Part shown: piece by piece, positions 25,581-34,312 of the stretch
Numbering within the stretch: position 1 is the first letter of the stretch
How the letters are laid out: the number at the start of each line of letters is the position of its first letter
Assembly: GCF_014204865.1 (NCBI RefSeq)
Contig: NZ_JACHMG010000001.1
Span: forward strand, 1,798,001-1,862,000
Source of the DNA: Amycolatopsis jiangsuensis
GTDB taxonomy: Bacteria > Actinomycetota > Actinomycetes > Mycobacteriales > Pseudonocardiaceae
DNA: 64,000 nt
Reading direction: 5' to 3'
Translations under genes and position numbers: made by a program
Notes under the pieces: model-generated
Told to the model about the DNA's origin: nothing
Seen by the model: the letters and a program-made list of their open reading frames with translations, nothing else
Databases searched by the model: none

Positions 25581-26417
25581 ATGCGACCTGGCGAATGGGC
25601 ACGCGACGGTGCCGCGGTGTGGAAGGTCGCCGTGCCGGACCAGCCGGGCCGGCTGCCGGGCGTGCGGATGGCCGGATTCACCGGCCGGACCACGGACCTC
25701 ATCGACCTGCCACTGATCCCGTACCCCGCGGTCACGCTGTTCCTCGATTTCGGCGACGCACTGTTGATCACCGACGGCGGAGGGGAAACCCGCTGTGGCA
25801 GCGCCGTCGCGGGCCTCGCACCGCGCGGCGCGCGCGGCGTGGGGCAGAACATCGACTGCCTGCAGATCCGGCTTTCGCCCCCGGTCGCGCACGCGGTGCT
25901 GAACGCGGTAGCGGCGGTCAGCGGAACTGTCGTCGCGTTCGCCGACCTCTGGACCGCTGACCGTGGCCGGCTCCAGGAACGCTTGCGCGACACCGGTTCC
26001 TGGGCCGAGCGCTTCGCGCTCGCGGAGGACGCGCTCGCCCACCGGTACGCCGCGGGCCCGGCACTTGACCCTGAGGTGTCCTTCGCCTGGCACCGGCTCG
26101 TCGCCGGCCGCGGCCGGGTGCGGGTCGACCGGCTGGCCGCCGAATCCGGGTGGAGCCGGCAACGGCTGTGGTCCCGGTTCCGGGCGCAGATCGGCGTCAC
26201 GCCGAAACGCGCCGCCCGGCTCATCCGCTTCGACGAGGCCGTGCACCGCCTCGCCGCCGGAGGCCGCGCCGCCGCCGTCGCGGCGGAAACCGGCTACGCC
26301 GACCAGTCCCACCTGCACCGCGAGATCACCGCCTTCACCGGAATGAACCCCTCGACCGTGGCCACCACCCCGTGGCTGGCCGTCGACGATGTGGCCTGGC
26401 CGGCGCCCACCCTCTGA
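25581..26417 (+). CDS. AraC-family transcriptional regulator
   Basis: The 278-residue protein has an N-terminal ligand-binding part without close family match and two C-terminal HTH motifs (VDRLAAESGWSRQRLWSRF and AAVAAETGYADQSHLHREI), the second in the typical AraC context with FTGMNPS. It diverges from the amidase gene and is followed after 145 bases by an MFS gene on the same strand. It probably controls one or both. Confidence 0.82.
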   Translation: MRPGEWARDGAAVWKVAVPDQPGRLPGVRMAGFTGRTTDLIDLPLIPYPAVTLFLDFGDALLITDGGGETRCGSAVAGLAPRGARGVGQNIDCLQIRLSPPVAHAVLNAVAAVSGTVVAFADLWTADRGRLQERLRDTGSWAERFALAEDALAHRYAAGPALDPEVSFAWHRLVAGRGRVRVDRLAAESGWSRQRLWSRFRAQIGVTPKRAARLIRFDEAVHRLAAGGRAAAVAAETGYADQSHLHREITAFTGMNPSTVATTPWLAVDDVAWPAPTL

Positions 26418-26562
26418 GCCAGTCGCTCGACCCGCGCACCGGTGCCGAGACTATCGCCCTCAGTGCGGGAACCGGCCCGGGTTCTCGGGAGGCGAACGCC
26501 GGCAGTGGCGGCAGGCACGTTCCCTCATCGTGCTCCACATCGGTGTGCCAGCATGATCCGCT

Positions 26563-27783
26563 GTGGCTGAAGAGTTCCGGTTGCGCTCGATCGCAGTCGC
26601 CGCGTACGGTCCCGCGGCTCTGTTCGGGCTCGCGGAAGGGGCCATGATCCCGGTCGTCGCGCTGAGTGCGATCGACCGCGGGGCGAGCGTCTCGGTCGCG
26701 GCGCTGGTCGGTGCCCAGCTCGGCATCGGCTCTCTCGTCATGAACATTCCCGCCAGCGTGCTGGCGAAGCGGATCGGCGAGCGGCGGTCGATGCTGCTGG
26801 CCGCGCTGGTGACCGTGGCGGGACTGGGCATCTGCCTCGTCGACGCGGGCGACAGTCCCCGGTCGCTGCTTCTCTACGGCTTCGGCGTGCTCGCGATCGG
26901 CGCCGCGGGCGCGGTGTACAGCCTCGCGCGCCAGTCGTATCTCGCCGAGGTGGTCCCGGGGCACCTGCGGGCCCGCGCGCTGTCCACGCTCGGTGGTGCG
27001 ATGCGCATCGGTCTCTTCGTCGGGCCGTTCGCCGGGGCCGGCGCGATGCAGCTGTGCGGGCTGCCCGGCGCTTACCTCGTCGGCCTCGTGGCGATCGCCG
27101 GAGCCGGTGTGCTCGTGTACCGCGCGCCGGATCTGGCGTCCACCGAGGAACACCGCGCGGCCGTCGCATCGGTCACCACGGGCGGGATGCTGAAGCAGAA
27201 CTGGCGGGTCTACACGACACTCGGCACCGGTGTCCTGCTGCTGTCCGCGATCCGCCAGACCCGGCAGACGGTGATCCCGTTGTGGGCCGCGCACCTCGGG
27301 CTCTCGCCGACCACCAGCTCGGTCGTCTACGGAATCGCCGGCGTGATCGACGTGCTCACCTTCTACCCGGCCGGGAAAGTGATGGACCACTACGGCCGCC
27401 GCTGGGTGGCGGTGCCCTCGACGCTGGTGCTGGGGACCTCCTTCGTGCTCATGCCGTTCACGCACGGAGCCGGCACGCTCGCGCTCGCGGCCATGGTGAT
27501 GGGGTTCGGCAACGGCATCGGCTCGGGCATCGTGATGACCCTCGGCGCGGACGTGTCCCCGCCGGTCGGGCTGCCCACCCACCTCGGGATCTGGAACGAG
27601 CTGGCGGACATCGGCTCCGGCCTCGGCCCGGTGCTGCTGTCCGCGGTGACCGCGCTGGCCGGGCTCGGCCTCGGGATCACGGTCAGCGGGACGGTCGGCT
27701 TCGCCGCGGCCGCGGCGATGTGGACCTGGATCCCGCGCACCGGACGCCCGAGACCGGCCGCCCCGGCCCGTCCGCCGGGCTGA
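26563..27783 (+). CDS. MFS transporter, drug-efflux type
   Basis: The 406-residue protein has 12 predicted membrane helices. VLAKRIGERRSML matches the loop 2-3 motif of the MFS, and GPFAGAGAMQL lies in helix 5 of antiporters. The start is GTG. The central loop after helix 6 carries charged residues as expected. Substrate unknown; exporters of this type often handle drugs or end products. It ends five bases before the convergent FAD oxidoreductase gene. Confidence 0.75.
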   Translation: MAEEFRLRSIAVAAYGPAALFGLAEGAMIPVVALSAIDRGASVSVAALVGAQLGIGSLVMNIPASVLAKRIGERRSMLLAALVTVAGLGICLVDAGDSPRSLLLYGFGVLAIGAAGAVYSLARQSYLAEVVPGHLRARALSTLGGAMRIGLFVGPFAGAGAMQLCGLPGAYLVGLVAIAGAGVLVYRAPDLASTEEHRAAVASVTTGGMLKQNWRVYTTLGTGVLLLSAIRQTRQTVIPLWAAHLGLSPTTSSVVYGIAGVIDVLTFYPAGKVMDHYGRRWVAVPSTLVLGTSFVLMPFTHGAGTLALAAMVMGFGNGIGSGIVMTLGADVSPPVGLPTHLGIWNELADIGSGLGPVLLSAVTALAGLGLGITVSGTVGFAAAAAMWTWIPRTGRPRPAAPARPPG

Positions 27784-27788
27784 GCCCG

Positions 27789-28985
27789 CTACTGCGCGGC
27801 GGGGAAGTGCAGGGTCGCGAACTTCGGGAAGTCCGCGATCGTCTTGCCGACGAGCCGCCCCGGCGCGTAGTCCGCGAGCAGCGGCGAGCGGGTGCCGGTC
27901 AGCAGTTCCCCGCTCACCAGCCTGCCCAGCAGCGGCGCCAGGGTGATCCCGCTGTGCGTGGCGACGAGGTACACCCGCTCGGCCTCGGTGGCGAACCCGA
28001 CCGCCGGGAGGCCGTCCGCCGGACGGGCCCGCTGGCCGACCTTCAGCTTCTCGATCCGCGCCGCGGCGGTGCCGTCGAACAGCCGGTTCAGCCGGCGCAG
28101 CATCTCCTCGCCGATGAGGGCGGCGGGATCGGCCTGGTACGCGGGATCGGCGCGGTGGTCGAGGTCCGGCGTCTGCAGCAGCAGCCGTCCCCCGCCGTCC
28201 GGCCGCACGTTCATCTCCGGGGTGATCAGGTTCGAGCTCAGCTGGACGTACTGCGGATCGGTCCAGCCCAGGAATCCGCAGGCGAACTTGTTCGGCAGGT
28301 CCGGGTCGATCATCGCGAACTGCTGGCCGAGCGCCTTCATGACCGCCTCGCTCCAGCGGCCCGTCGCGCTCACCGCGAAGTCGCCCCGCCAGCTCTCCCC
28401 GGTGCTCAGCTCCAGGGTCACCCCACCGCGGTCCTCGGTCAGGTCGACCACGTCCACCGGCGCCCGCAGCTCGGCACCGTGCGCGCGGGCCTCCGACCAC
28501 AGCCGCGCCAGCAGCACGCTCGGCACGACGTAGCCCTCGCTCGGGAAGTGCACGATCTCCGAGGACCGCGGGTGCACGCGCAGTTCCGGGATCCGGGCCC
28601 GCAGCTCGTCGGCGGTGATCTTGCGGACCGGGTAGCCGGCGTCGGTCAGGCGCTGCACGCGGGTCTGCAGCCGCTGCTCCACCTCCGGTTTCGTAGTCCA
28701 CTCGAAGGTCCCGGTCTGCAGGTACCACTGCGCCTCGGTGGGCGAGGTGCGTTGCAGCTGCTCGTGTTCCCGCATGCCGGCCAGGTTCAGTTCGTGATAG
28801 GACGCCGGGGACTTGCCGTTCGAGTTGACCCAGGCGAACGTGGCCGAACTGGTCCCGGCGCCGATCCGGGTGCGTTCGAACACGGTGACCTCGGCGCCCG
28901 CCGCGGACAGGGAGCGCGCGACGGACAGCCCGACGGCCCCGGCTCCGATGACGGCGATCGACGGTCGGCTCATGCTGGTGCTCAC
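27789..28985 (-). CDS. DadA-like FAD-dependent amino acid oxidoreductase
   Basis: The protein has about 398 residues and an N-terminal Rossmann FAD motif IAVIGAGAVGLSVARSL, then ERTRIGAGTSSATFAW, a DAO substrate domain, and the C-terminal LPAVGFATEAERVYLVATHSG segment. The GTG start overlaps the stop of the C-S lyase gene (GTGA); an ATG four codons downstream at 28973 is an alternative. DadA-type enzymes deaminate D-amino acids or oxidise secondary amines. It is the last gene of a five-gene operon with an amino-acid ABC importer, so it probably acts on the imported compound or on a product of the lyase. Confidence 0.8.
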   Translation of the reverse strand: MSTSMSRPSIAVIGAGAVGLSVARSLSAAGAEVTVFERTRIGAGTSSATFAWVNSNGKSPASYHELNLAGMREHEQLQRTSPTEAQWYLQTGTFEWTTKPEVEQRLQTRVQRLTDAGYPVRKITADELRARIPELRVHPRSSEIVHFPSEGYVVPSVLLARLWSEARAHGAELRAPVDVVDLTEDRGGVTLELSTGESWRGDFAVSATGRWSEAVMKALGQQFAMIDPDLPNKFACGFLGWTDPQYVQLSSNLITPEMNVRPDGGGRLLLQTPDLDHRADPAYQADPAALIGEEMLRRLNRLFDGTAAARIEKLKVGQRARPADGLPAVGFATEAERVYLVATHSGITLAPLLGRLVSGELLTGTRSPLLADYAPGRLVGKTIADFPKFATLHFPAAQ

Positions 28986-30160
28986 TTTCTCGTGGTTGCG
29001 GTTCGGGAGACGAGGGAGGCGCCCATCGCGGCGAGCAGCCGATCGAGCAGGTGCGCCGGGGTGGCGAAGTTCAGCCGCACGAAGCCCTCGGCCCCGCACA
29101 GTGCCCCGTCGGCGACGGAAACCCCGGCGTGGTCGAGGAAGTACCGGCCCGGACTCGGTGGCAGCCGCAGGTCCCGGCAGTCGAGCCAGGCCAGGTAGGT
29201 CCCCTCGGGCGGGGTCATCCGGACGCCGGGGAGGTGCTCGGCGACCAGCCGCCCGAGCAGCCGGCGGTTCTCGTCGAGGTAGTCCAGCACGTGCGCGAGC
29301 CACCGGCCGCCGTCGCGGTAGGCGGTGATCGTCGCCTCCGCGCCGAGGTTGGAGGCGCCGCGCGAGGCGCTGTGCCGGATCTGCTGCCAAGCCTGCTGAT
29401 CCTCGGTGCCGAGGATCAGCTGCGCGCATTTGAGGCCGGGGATGTTCCAGGCCTTGGACGCCGAGGTGGCGGTGACGGTGTGCCGTTCGGTGTGCTCCCC
29501 CAGTGCCGCGTAGCACTGGTGCCGGGCGCCGGGGTAGATCAGCGGGGCGTGGATCTCGTCGGCGAAGACCCGTGCCCCGTGCCGCTCCACCACCTCGGCC
29601 AGTGCACGCAGTTCCGGTTCGCGGTACACCCGCCCGATCGGGTTGTGCGGATTGCACAGCACGACGAGACCGGCGCCCGCGCCGAGTGCCTTCGCGATCC
29701 CGTCGAGGTCGAGCTCCCCCGCCGCGTTCCCCGGCACCCGCACGACCCGGCGGCCCAGCCGTGCCGGGGCGGTCAGGAACGGCATGTACGCCGGCGTCGG
29801 CACCACCAACGGTGAGCCCGGCGGGGTGAACCGGTCGATGATCGTCTCCAGTCCGACGAGCACGTCCCCGACCGCGCGCACCCGGTCCGGGCCGACCGTC
29901 CAGCCGTAGTGCACCCGTTGGTACTCGGCACACGACTCCTCGAGCCGGCGAGCCAGCTCCGGCGGGAAGTAGCCGAAGCCGCCGCGACGGCAGGCCTCGG
30001 CAAGAGTGTCCGAAATGGACTCCGCGACACCGAAGTCCATCTCGGCCACCGAAGCACCCAGTGCACCGGGTACCCGGCACCACTTCGCACTGCCGGCGCG
30101 GGCCAGCTCCGCCGCGGTGAGCGCGGCCAGCGCGGCCCGGTCCAGCGAATCCGCGCCCAT
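28982..30160 (-). CDS. MalY/PatB-type PLP-dependent C-S lyase
   Basis: The 392-residue protein is a fold-type I PLP enzyme: WVAEMD-like segment VAEMDFGV near residue 40, CNPHNPIGRVY, VFADEIHAPLIYPG, and the PLP lysine in TATSASKAWNIPGLKCAQ. These are the MalY/PatB cystathionine beta-lyase signatures rather than a simple aminotransferase. Relatives split cystathionine, cystine or cysteine S-conjugates into a thiol, pyruvate and ammonia. The stop overlaps the FAD gene start, and the start overlaps the ABC ATPase stop by one base. With the ABC importer genes ahead of it, uptake and cleavage of a sulfur amino acid is a reasonable inference. Confidence 0.83.
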   Translation of the reverse strand: MGADSLDRAALAALTAAELARAGSAKWCRVPGALGASVAEMDFGVAESISDTLAEACRRGGFGYFPPELARRLEESCAEYQRVHYGWTVGPDRVRAVGDVLVGLETIIDRFTPPGSPLVVPTPAYMPFLTAPARLGRRVVRVPGNAAGELDLDGIAKALGAGAGLVVLCNPHNPIGRVYREPELRALAEVVERHGARVFADEIHAPLIYPGARHQCYAALGEHTERHTVTATSASKAWNIPGLKCAQLILGTEDQQAWQQIRHSASRGASNLGAEATITAYRDGGRWLAHVLDYLDENRRLLGRLVAEHLPGVRMTPPEGTYLAWLDCRDLRLPPSPGRYFLDHAGVSVADGALCGAEGFVRLNFATPAHLLDRLLAAMGASLVSRTATTRK

Positions 30161-30927
30161 CAGTGCTGCACGCTCGCGAAGAACCTCTTCGCCCGCTCGG
30201 TCTCCGGTTCGAGCAGGATCTTCGCCGGTGGCCCCGATTCGACGATCCGGCCCTCGTCCATCATGATCACCTCGTCCGCGATGTCGCGGGCGAAGGCGAG
30301 TTCGTGGGTGACGATCAGCATGGTGTAGCCCTCTTTCGCCAGTTCCCTGATGACCGCGAGCACCTCGGCGACGAGCTCGGCGTCGAGCGCGCTCGTGGGT
30401 TCGTCGAAGAGCAGCACACTGGGTTTCATGGCCAGCGCCCTGGCGATCGCCACGCGTTGCTGCTGCCCGCCGGACAGCTCGGCCGGATAGTGCTCGCAGC
30501 GCTGCGCCAGCCCGACCCTGCCCAGCAGCTCACGGGCCTGCCCGCGGGCCGCCGCCCGGCCGGTGCCGAGCACTTCGACCGGCCCGAGCGCCACGTTCTC
30601 CGTCGCGGTCAGCTGCGGGATGAGGTTGAAGCTCTGGAACACCATGCCGAAGTTGACCGCCTGGCGCCGGGCCACCTTCTTCGGCACCGGACGGCGATGG
30701 TCGCCCCTGCCGGTGAATCCGAGCATCTCGCCGCGCAGGTAGATCCCGCCGCCGTCGATGGTCTCCAGCAGGTTGACCGTACGCAGCAGCGTGCTCTTGC
30801 CCGAACCCGAGGGGCCGACAAGGCAGGTCACGCTCCCCGCTGCCAGGGTCAGGCTCACCCCCTTGAGTGCGGCGAAGTCCCCGAAGCGCTTCTCGACCCC
30901 GCACAGTTCCAGCAGTGGCTCAGCCAT
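30160..30927 (-). CDS. Polar amino acid ABC transporter, ATP-binding protein
   Basis: The 255-residue protein has Walker A GPSGSGKST, Q-loop in MVFQSFNLIPQLT, signature LSGGQQQRVAIARAL, Walker B VLLFDEPTSALD and the switch His in VTHEL. The Q-loop wording is that of GlnQ/HisP proteins. It overlaps the permease gene by eight bases and the lyase gene by one. It energises uptake through the single permease encoded upstream. Confidence 0.92.
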   Translation of the reverse strand: MAEPLLELCGVEKRFGDFAALKGVSLTLAAGSVTCLVGPSGSGKSTLLRTVNLLETIDGGGIYLRGEMLGFTGRGDHRRPVPKKVARRQAVNFGMVFQSFNLIPQLTATENVALGPVEVLGTGRAAARGQARELLGRVGLAQRCEHYPAELSGGQQQRVAIARALAMKPSVLLFDEPTSALDAELVAEVLAVIRELAKEGYTMLIVTHELAFARDIADEVIMMDEGRIVESGPPAKILLEPETERAKRFFASVQH

Positions 30928-31846
30928 GGCCGTCCTCCCGCTCCGCGTCGCCGGAGGCGGACCGCACGGACCGCCGGGTGAAACCGCGGCCGAAGCGCTT
31001 CTCCAGCCGGGACTGCCCGAACATCGCCAGGCTGGTCAGCACCAGGTACCAGATCACCGCGACGGTCAGCATCGGGATGGTCTTGAAGTTCTGCGAGTAG
31101 ACCAGCTGCACGGTGGTCAGCAGTTCCACGTACCCGATCACCGACACCAGCGAAGTGTTCTTGAACATCGTCACGACCTCGTTGGCCAGCGAAGGCGTGA
31201 TCACGCGGACGATCTGCGGTCCCACCACCTTCGTGTAGGTCCGCCATGGGGAAAGACCGAGCGCATGACAGGCCTCGAACTGGCCGGGGTGGATCGACAG
31301 CACACCGCCGCGGAAGATCTCCGCCGAGTACGCGCCGAGGTAGGCCGAAAGCCCGAGCACCGCCGCCGAGAACTGGGAGATGACGTGGTTCGTCGGCACT
31401 TCCAGCACCGGCTCGGCGAACGGCAGGCCGAGGCTGAGCGTCGGCACGAGTGCGGCGAGGAAGTAGACGAACAGGATGAGCACGAGCCCCGGCGTCGCCC
31501 GGATCACCCAGACGTACGCGGCGGCCATCGTGCGGAGCACGGCGAAACGCGAGAGCCGGAACGCCGCCACCACCAGCCCGGCCAGCAGACCGGCCACTGT
31601 GGACACCACGGTGATCAGGACGGTGTTGAGCAACCCGGAGAGCACCCGCTTGCTGAACAACCAGCTGCCGATCGTCGGCCATTCCCATCGCGGGTTGACC
31701 ACGAAGAACCGGACCGCGAAGACCAGGACCAGCACACCCAGCAGGTAGCTGAGCCAGTGCCCGAGACGCTTCGGGTTGCGGATCGGTTTCTCGTGCGGCG
31801 CCGGGCGCGCACGCAGGCCGGGCGCCATCGTCTCATTCAGCGTCAT
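30920..31846 (-). CDS. Polar amino acid ABC transporter, permease
   Basis: The 308-residue membrane protein has an N-terminal helix with a positively charged start, then the conserved ABC permease core: LNTVLITVVSTVAGLL, VIRATPGLVLILFVYF and the EAA loop around FEACHALGLSPWRTYTKVVGPQ with SLVSVIGYVEL after it. This is the HisM/GlnP class. It overlaps the binding-protein gene by 14 bases and the ATPase gene by eight. Only one permease gene is present, so it is expected to act as a homodimer. Confidence 0.9.
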   Translation of the reverse strand: MTLNETMAPGLRARPAPHEKPIRNPKRLGHWLSYLLGVLVLVFAVRFFVVNPRWEWPTIGSWLFSKRVLSGLLNTVLITVVSTVAGLLAGLVVAAFRLSRFAVLRTMAAAYVWVIRATPGLVLILFVYFLAALVPTLSLGLPFAEPVLEVPTNHVISQFSAAVLGLSAYLGAYSAEIFRGGVLSIHPGQFEACHALGLSPWRTYTKVVGPQIVRVITPSLANEVVTMFKNTSLVSVIGYVELLTTVQLVYSQNFKTIPMLTVAVIWYLVLTSLAMFGQSRLEKRFGRGFTRRSVRSASGDAEREDGHG

Positions 31847-32747
31847 CGGCGGGCCCCGTGTTCAGCGGCAACTCCGGCAGCGCGTAGTCGGTCAGCCCGT
31901 AGTCCTCCAGCAACCGCTGGTAGATCCCGTCCCGGACGCACTTGAGCAGGGCGGCGCGCAAGGCATCCCGCAGTGCGGCCTGCTGTTTGCCGACCCCGAT
32001 CCCGTAGGGGCCGGAGATCTCGCGGTAGAGCACCTTGTAGCGGCCGGGGTTCTTCTCCGCGTTGTACGAGATCGACGGCGCGTCGCCCCACGCGGCGTCC
32101 ATCTGTCCACTCTGGACGGCCAGGATGGCGGCGTTGAGGTCCTGGAACGCCGAGCCGGAGACCGTCGCGGCCCCGGCGCGCGCACAGGACCGGCCGGCGG
32201 CCGCGACCAGATCCTGCTGGACGTTCCCGCGGACGTAACCCATGGAGAGTCCGCACAGGGTCTGCGGGGTGACCGAATCCCGCGAAAGCGTGCTCGCGCC
32301 GAGGATGGCGGTGCCGGTGCGGAGGTAGTCGATGAAGTCGGTCTTCTCGCGGCGGCCGGCCAGATCGTTGACCGACAGCACGAGGTCGAACCGGCGGGCT
32401 TCCAGGCCGGGGATCAGCGCGTCGAACGACGTCTGCTGCAGCACCACGTCCAGGCCGAGCATCTTGCCCGCGGCCGCCACCAGCCGTGGGGTGAAGCCGG
32501 TGATCCGCCCGGCGCCGTCGAGGAACTTGATCGGCGGCGACGACGGGTTGACCGCCGCGGTGACCGACCCCCGGCGCGCGATCTCCGGCGGCACCATCGC
32601 GGCGAGCGCCGGATCCCGGGCCACCTCCGTGAGGAGGTCCGCGGTGTGGCTGCCGGCGGAGCCCTCCGCGCCGTCGTCGGGATTCGCGCACGCGGCCAGC
32701 AGGCACGCGCACACCACCCCGGCCGTGAGAGTTCGTGCTCTGCTCAT
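31833..32747 (-). CDS. Amino acid ABC transporter, substrate-binding lipoprotein
   Basis: The 304-residue protein begins with a lipoprotein signal (hydrophobic run ending LLAAC, Cys about residue 20) and is a family 3 solute-binding protein: PPIKFLDGAGRITGFTPRL, GLDVVLQQTSFDALIPGLEARRFDL, the TDFIDYLRTGTAILG hinge segment and a C-terminal YQRLLEDYGL. The ATG has AGGAGG upstream. It leads the five-gene overlapping operon. The binding pocket cannot be read, but the operon enzymes suggest an amino acid or amine. Confidence 0.88.
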   Translation of the reverse strand: MSRARTLTAGVVCACLLAACANPDDGAEGSAGSHTADLLTEVARDPALAAMVPPEIARRGSVTAAVNPSSPPIKFLDGAGRITGFTPRLVAAAGKMLGLDVVLQQTSFDALIPGLEARRFDLVLSVNDLAGRREKTDFIDYLRTGTAILGASTLSRDSVTPQTLCGLSMGYVRGNVQQDLVAAAGRSCARAGAATVSGSAFQDLNAAILAVQSGQMDAAWGDAPSISYNAEKNPGRYKVLYREISGPYGIGVGKQQAALRDALRAALLKCVRDGIYQRLLEDYGLTDYALPELPLNTGPADDAE

Positions 32748-32841
32748 CGAAAGCCTCCTGCTGGGTGGGGTCCGATCCGGCGGTCGTCCTTTCCGGTGCT
32801 GCACGGTGGTTCGCAGCCCAGCTTCGGGGAGCACCCGGCAT

Positions 32842-32855
32842 TTCGGTAGACCGAA
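32842..32855. promoter_or_regulatory. Perfect palindrome TTCGGT-AG-ACCGAA in divergent LysR region
   Basis: Six-base perfect arms around AG lie 31 bases before the LysR start and 95 bases before the binding-protein gene. Location suits a LysR recognition site controlling the divergent ABC operon and autoregulation. The spacing is one base off the ideal T-N11-A box. Confidence 0.5.
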
Positions 32856-32885
32856 TCCTGCTACCGCTGGCATTAGGCTGCGGCT

Positions 32886-33782
32886 ATGCCAGCACCTGCC
32901 TTGGAGACCCAGGACCTCACGGTGTTCTCCGCCATCGCGCGGCTCGGCAGCTTCAGTGCCGCCGCCGCGGAACTGCGCCTCGCCGCCCCCTCGGTCAGCA
33001 CCCGGATCGCCACGCTGGAACGGCGGCTGGGCACGACGCTGTTCGAACGGGGCGCGCGCGGCAGCACGCTCACCCCGGCCGGGCAGCGGCTGGCGGGATA
33101 CGCACGGCGGTGCCTCGACCTGCTGGACGAAGCCGTGCAGAACCTCGACACCGGAACGCCGGAACGGCTCGTCCTCGCCGCGCCGAACAGCTTCGCGACG
33201 ACGGTGTTCCCGCTGGCGCTCGGCGCGCTCGACGGGCTTCCGATCGCCGTGCACGGACGGGTCGCGCACAGCCGGGAGGTGGTGGAGCAGGTGCGGGACG
33301 GCAGCGCGCACGGCGGGTTCCTGCTGACCCAGGTCGCGACCGGGTCGCTGCGTTCGGAACGGCTGGCGGCGTCGCCGCTGGTCGCGGTGTGCCGTCCGGA
33401 CCACCCGCTGTCCGCAGGCTCCGGCCTGACCCTGGACGACCTGGTGGCCAGCACCCTCGTCGTCTACCGCTGGGACGCGGAGGGCGAACCGCTCGCGGCG
33501 ATCTTCGACCATCCCCGGCGCCGGCGCGACCATCCCGTGCACACCACGGGATCACCCGAGGCCGCGGTGCGCCTCGCCATCGATTCCGATCACGTCGCGG
33601 TGGTCCCGCGGTTCGCCGCCCGCGCCTTCCTGCGGGAGGAGCGGGTGCGGGAACTACCGCTGCGCCTGCCGCGGTGGAGTGTGGAACTCCGGTTCGTGCA
33701 TCTCGCCGCCAACGCCGACCGCCCGGGTATCGCCGCCCTGCTCGACGCACTTCCCCGGCTCCGCGCCGAACTGGGCGACTGA
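32886..33782 (+). CDS. LysR-family transcriptional regulator
   Basis: The 298-residue protein has the LysR HTH at residues 8-66 (VFSAIARLGSFSAAAAELRLA, SVSTRIATLERRLGTTLFERG) and a LysR effector domain with VAVCRPDHPL and AIDSDHVAVVPR. It diverges from the amino-acid ABC operon with a palindrome in between and is the probable inducer-responsive regulator of that operon. Confidence 0.87.
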   Translation: MPAPALETQDLTVFSAIARLGSFSAAAAELRLAAPSVSTRIATLERRLGTTLFERGARGSTLTPAGQRLAGYARRCLDLLDEAVQNLDTGTPERLVLAAPNSFATTVFPLALGALDGLPIAVHGRVAHSREVVEQVRDGSAHGGFLLTQVATGSLRSERLAASPLVAVCRPDHPLSAGSGLTLDDLVASTLVVYRWDAEGEPLAAIFDHPRRRRDHPVHTTGSPEAAVRLAIDSDHVAVVPRFAARAFLREERVRELPLRLPRWSVELRFVHLAANADRPGIAALLDALPRLRAELGD

Positions 33783-33825
33783 GTCACGCGCACGTGGTCA
33801 CCGCCGCCGACAGGCGACCGACAGG

Positions 33826-34260
33826 TCACGGTCCCCGGCGCACGGACTCCGGGTGGAGCACGAGCCGGACCAGGTCCGCGGCCAGCATTCCCGCCAGGTC
33901 GCCGGCACGCGACGCGTCGCCGAGATCCCAGTAACGGGCGGCGAGGCGGGTGGCCAGCTCCGCTGCTCCCTCGGACTCCAGTGCGACGTGGCCGGCGACG
34001 GACACCCAGCGATCGCGTTCACCCACCGGTGCGGCGACGACGATCGAGGCACGGGGGTCGCGGTGCGCCTGCCGTACTTTCGGCGAGCCGGAGAGGCTGA
34101 ACAGCTGGATCAAGCCGTTGTCGGTGACCTCGAACCACACCGGACGGGGCTGTGCCGGGACCGGGCCACCGGCCATGGACAGGAAGCCGTACAGGGGACA
34201 CCGGAGAAATTCCCGGTCCTCGGTGGTCAGGGAACCGGCGTCGGTGCTCGCGTTGCTCAT
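33826..34260 (-). CDS. PPOX-class FMN/F420-binding protein, pyridoxamine 5'-phosphate oxidase fold
   Basis: The 144-residue protein fits the split-barrel flavin family: REFLRCPLYGFLSMAG at the N-terminus, RPVWFEVTDNGLIQLFSL, and KVRQAHRDPRASIVVAAP with WVSVAGHVAL. Actinomycetes have many such small proteins that use FMN or F420; the substrate is not evident. It diverges from an AraC gene 52 bases away that may control it, and converges with the LysR gene. Confidence 0.75.
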   Translation of the reverse strand: MSNASTDAGSLTTEDREFLRCPLYGFLSMAGGPVPAQPRPVWFEVTDNGLIQLFSLSGSPKVRQAHRDPRASIVVAAPVGERDRWVSVAGHVALESEGAAELATRLAARYWDLGDASRAGDLAGMLAADLVRLVLHPESVRRGP

Positions 34261-34312
34261 AACTCCGAGTGAACACCGGCGAGCCGGACGAACCCATGGG
34301 TGAGGAGCCGGA

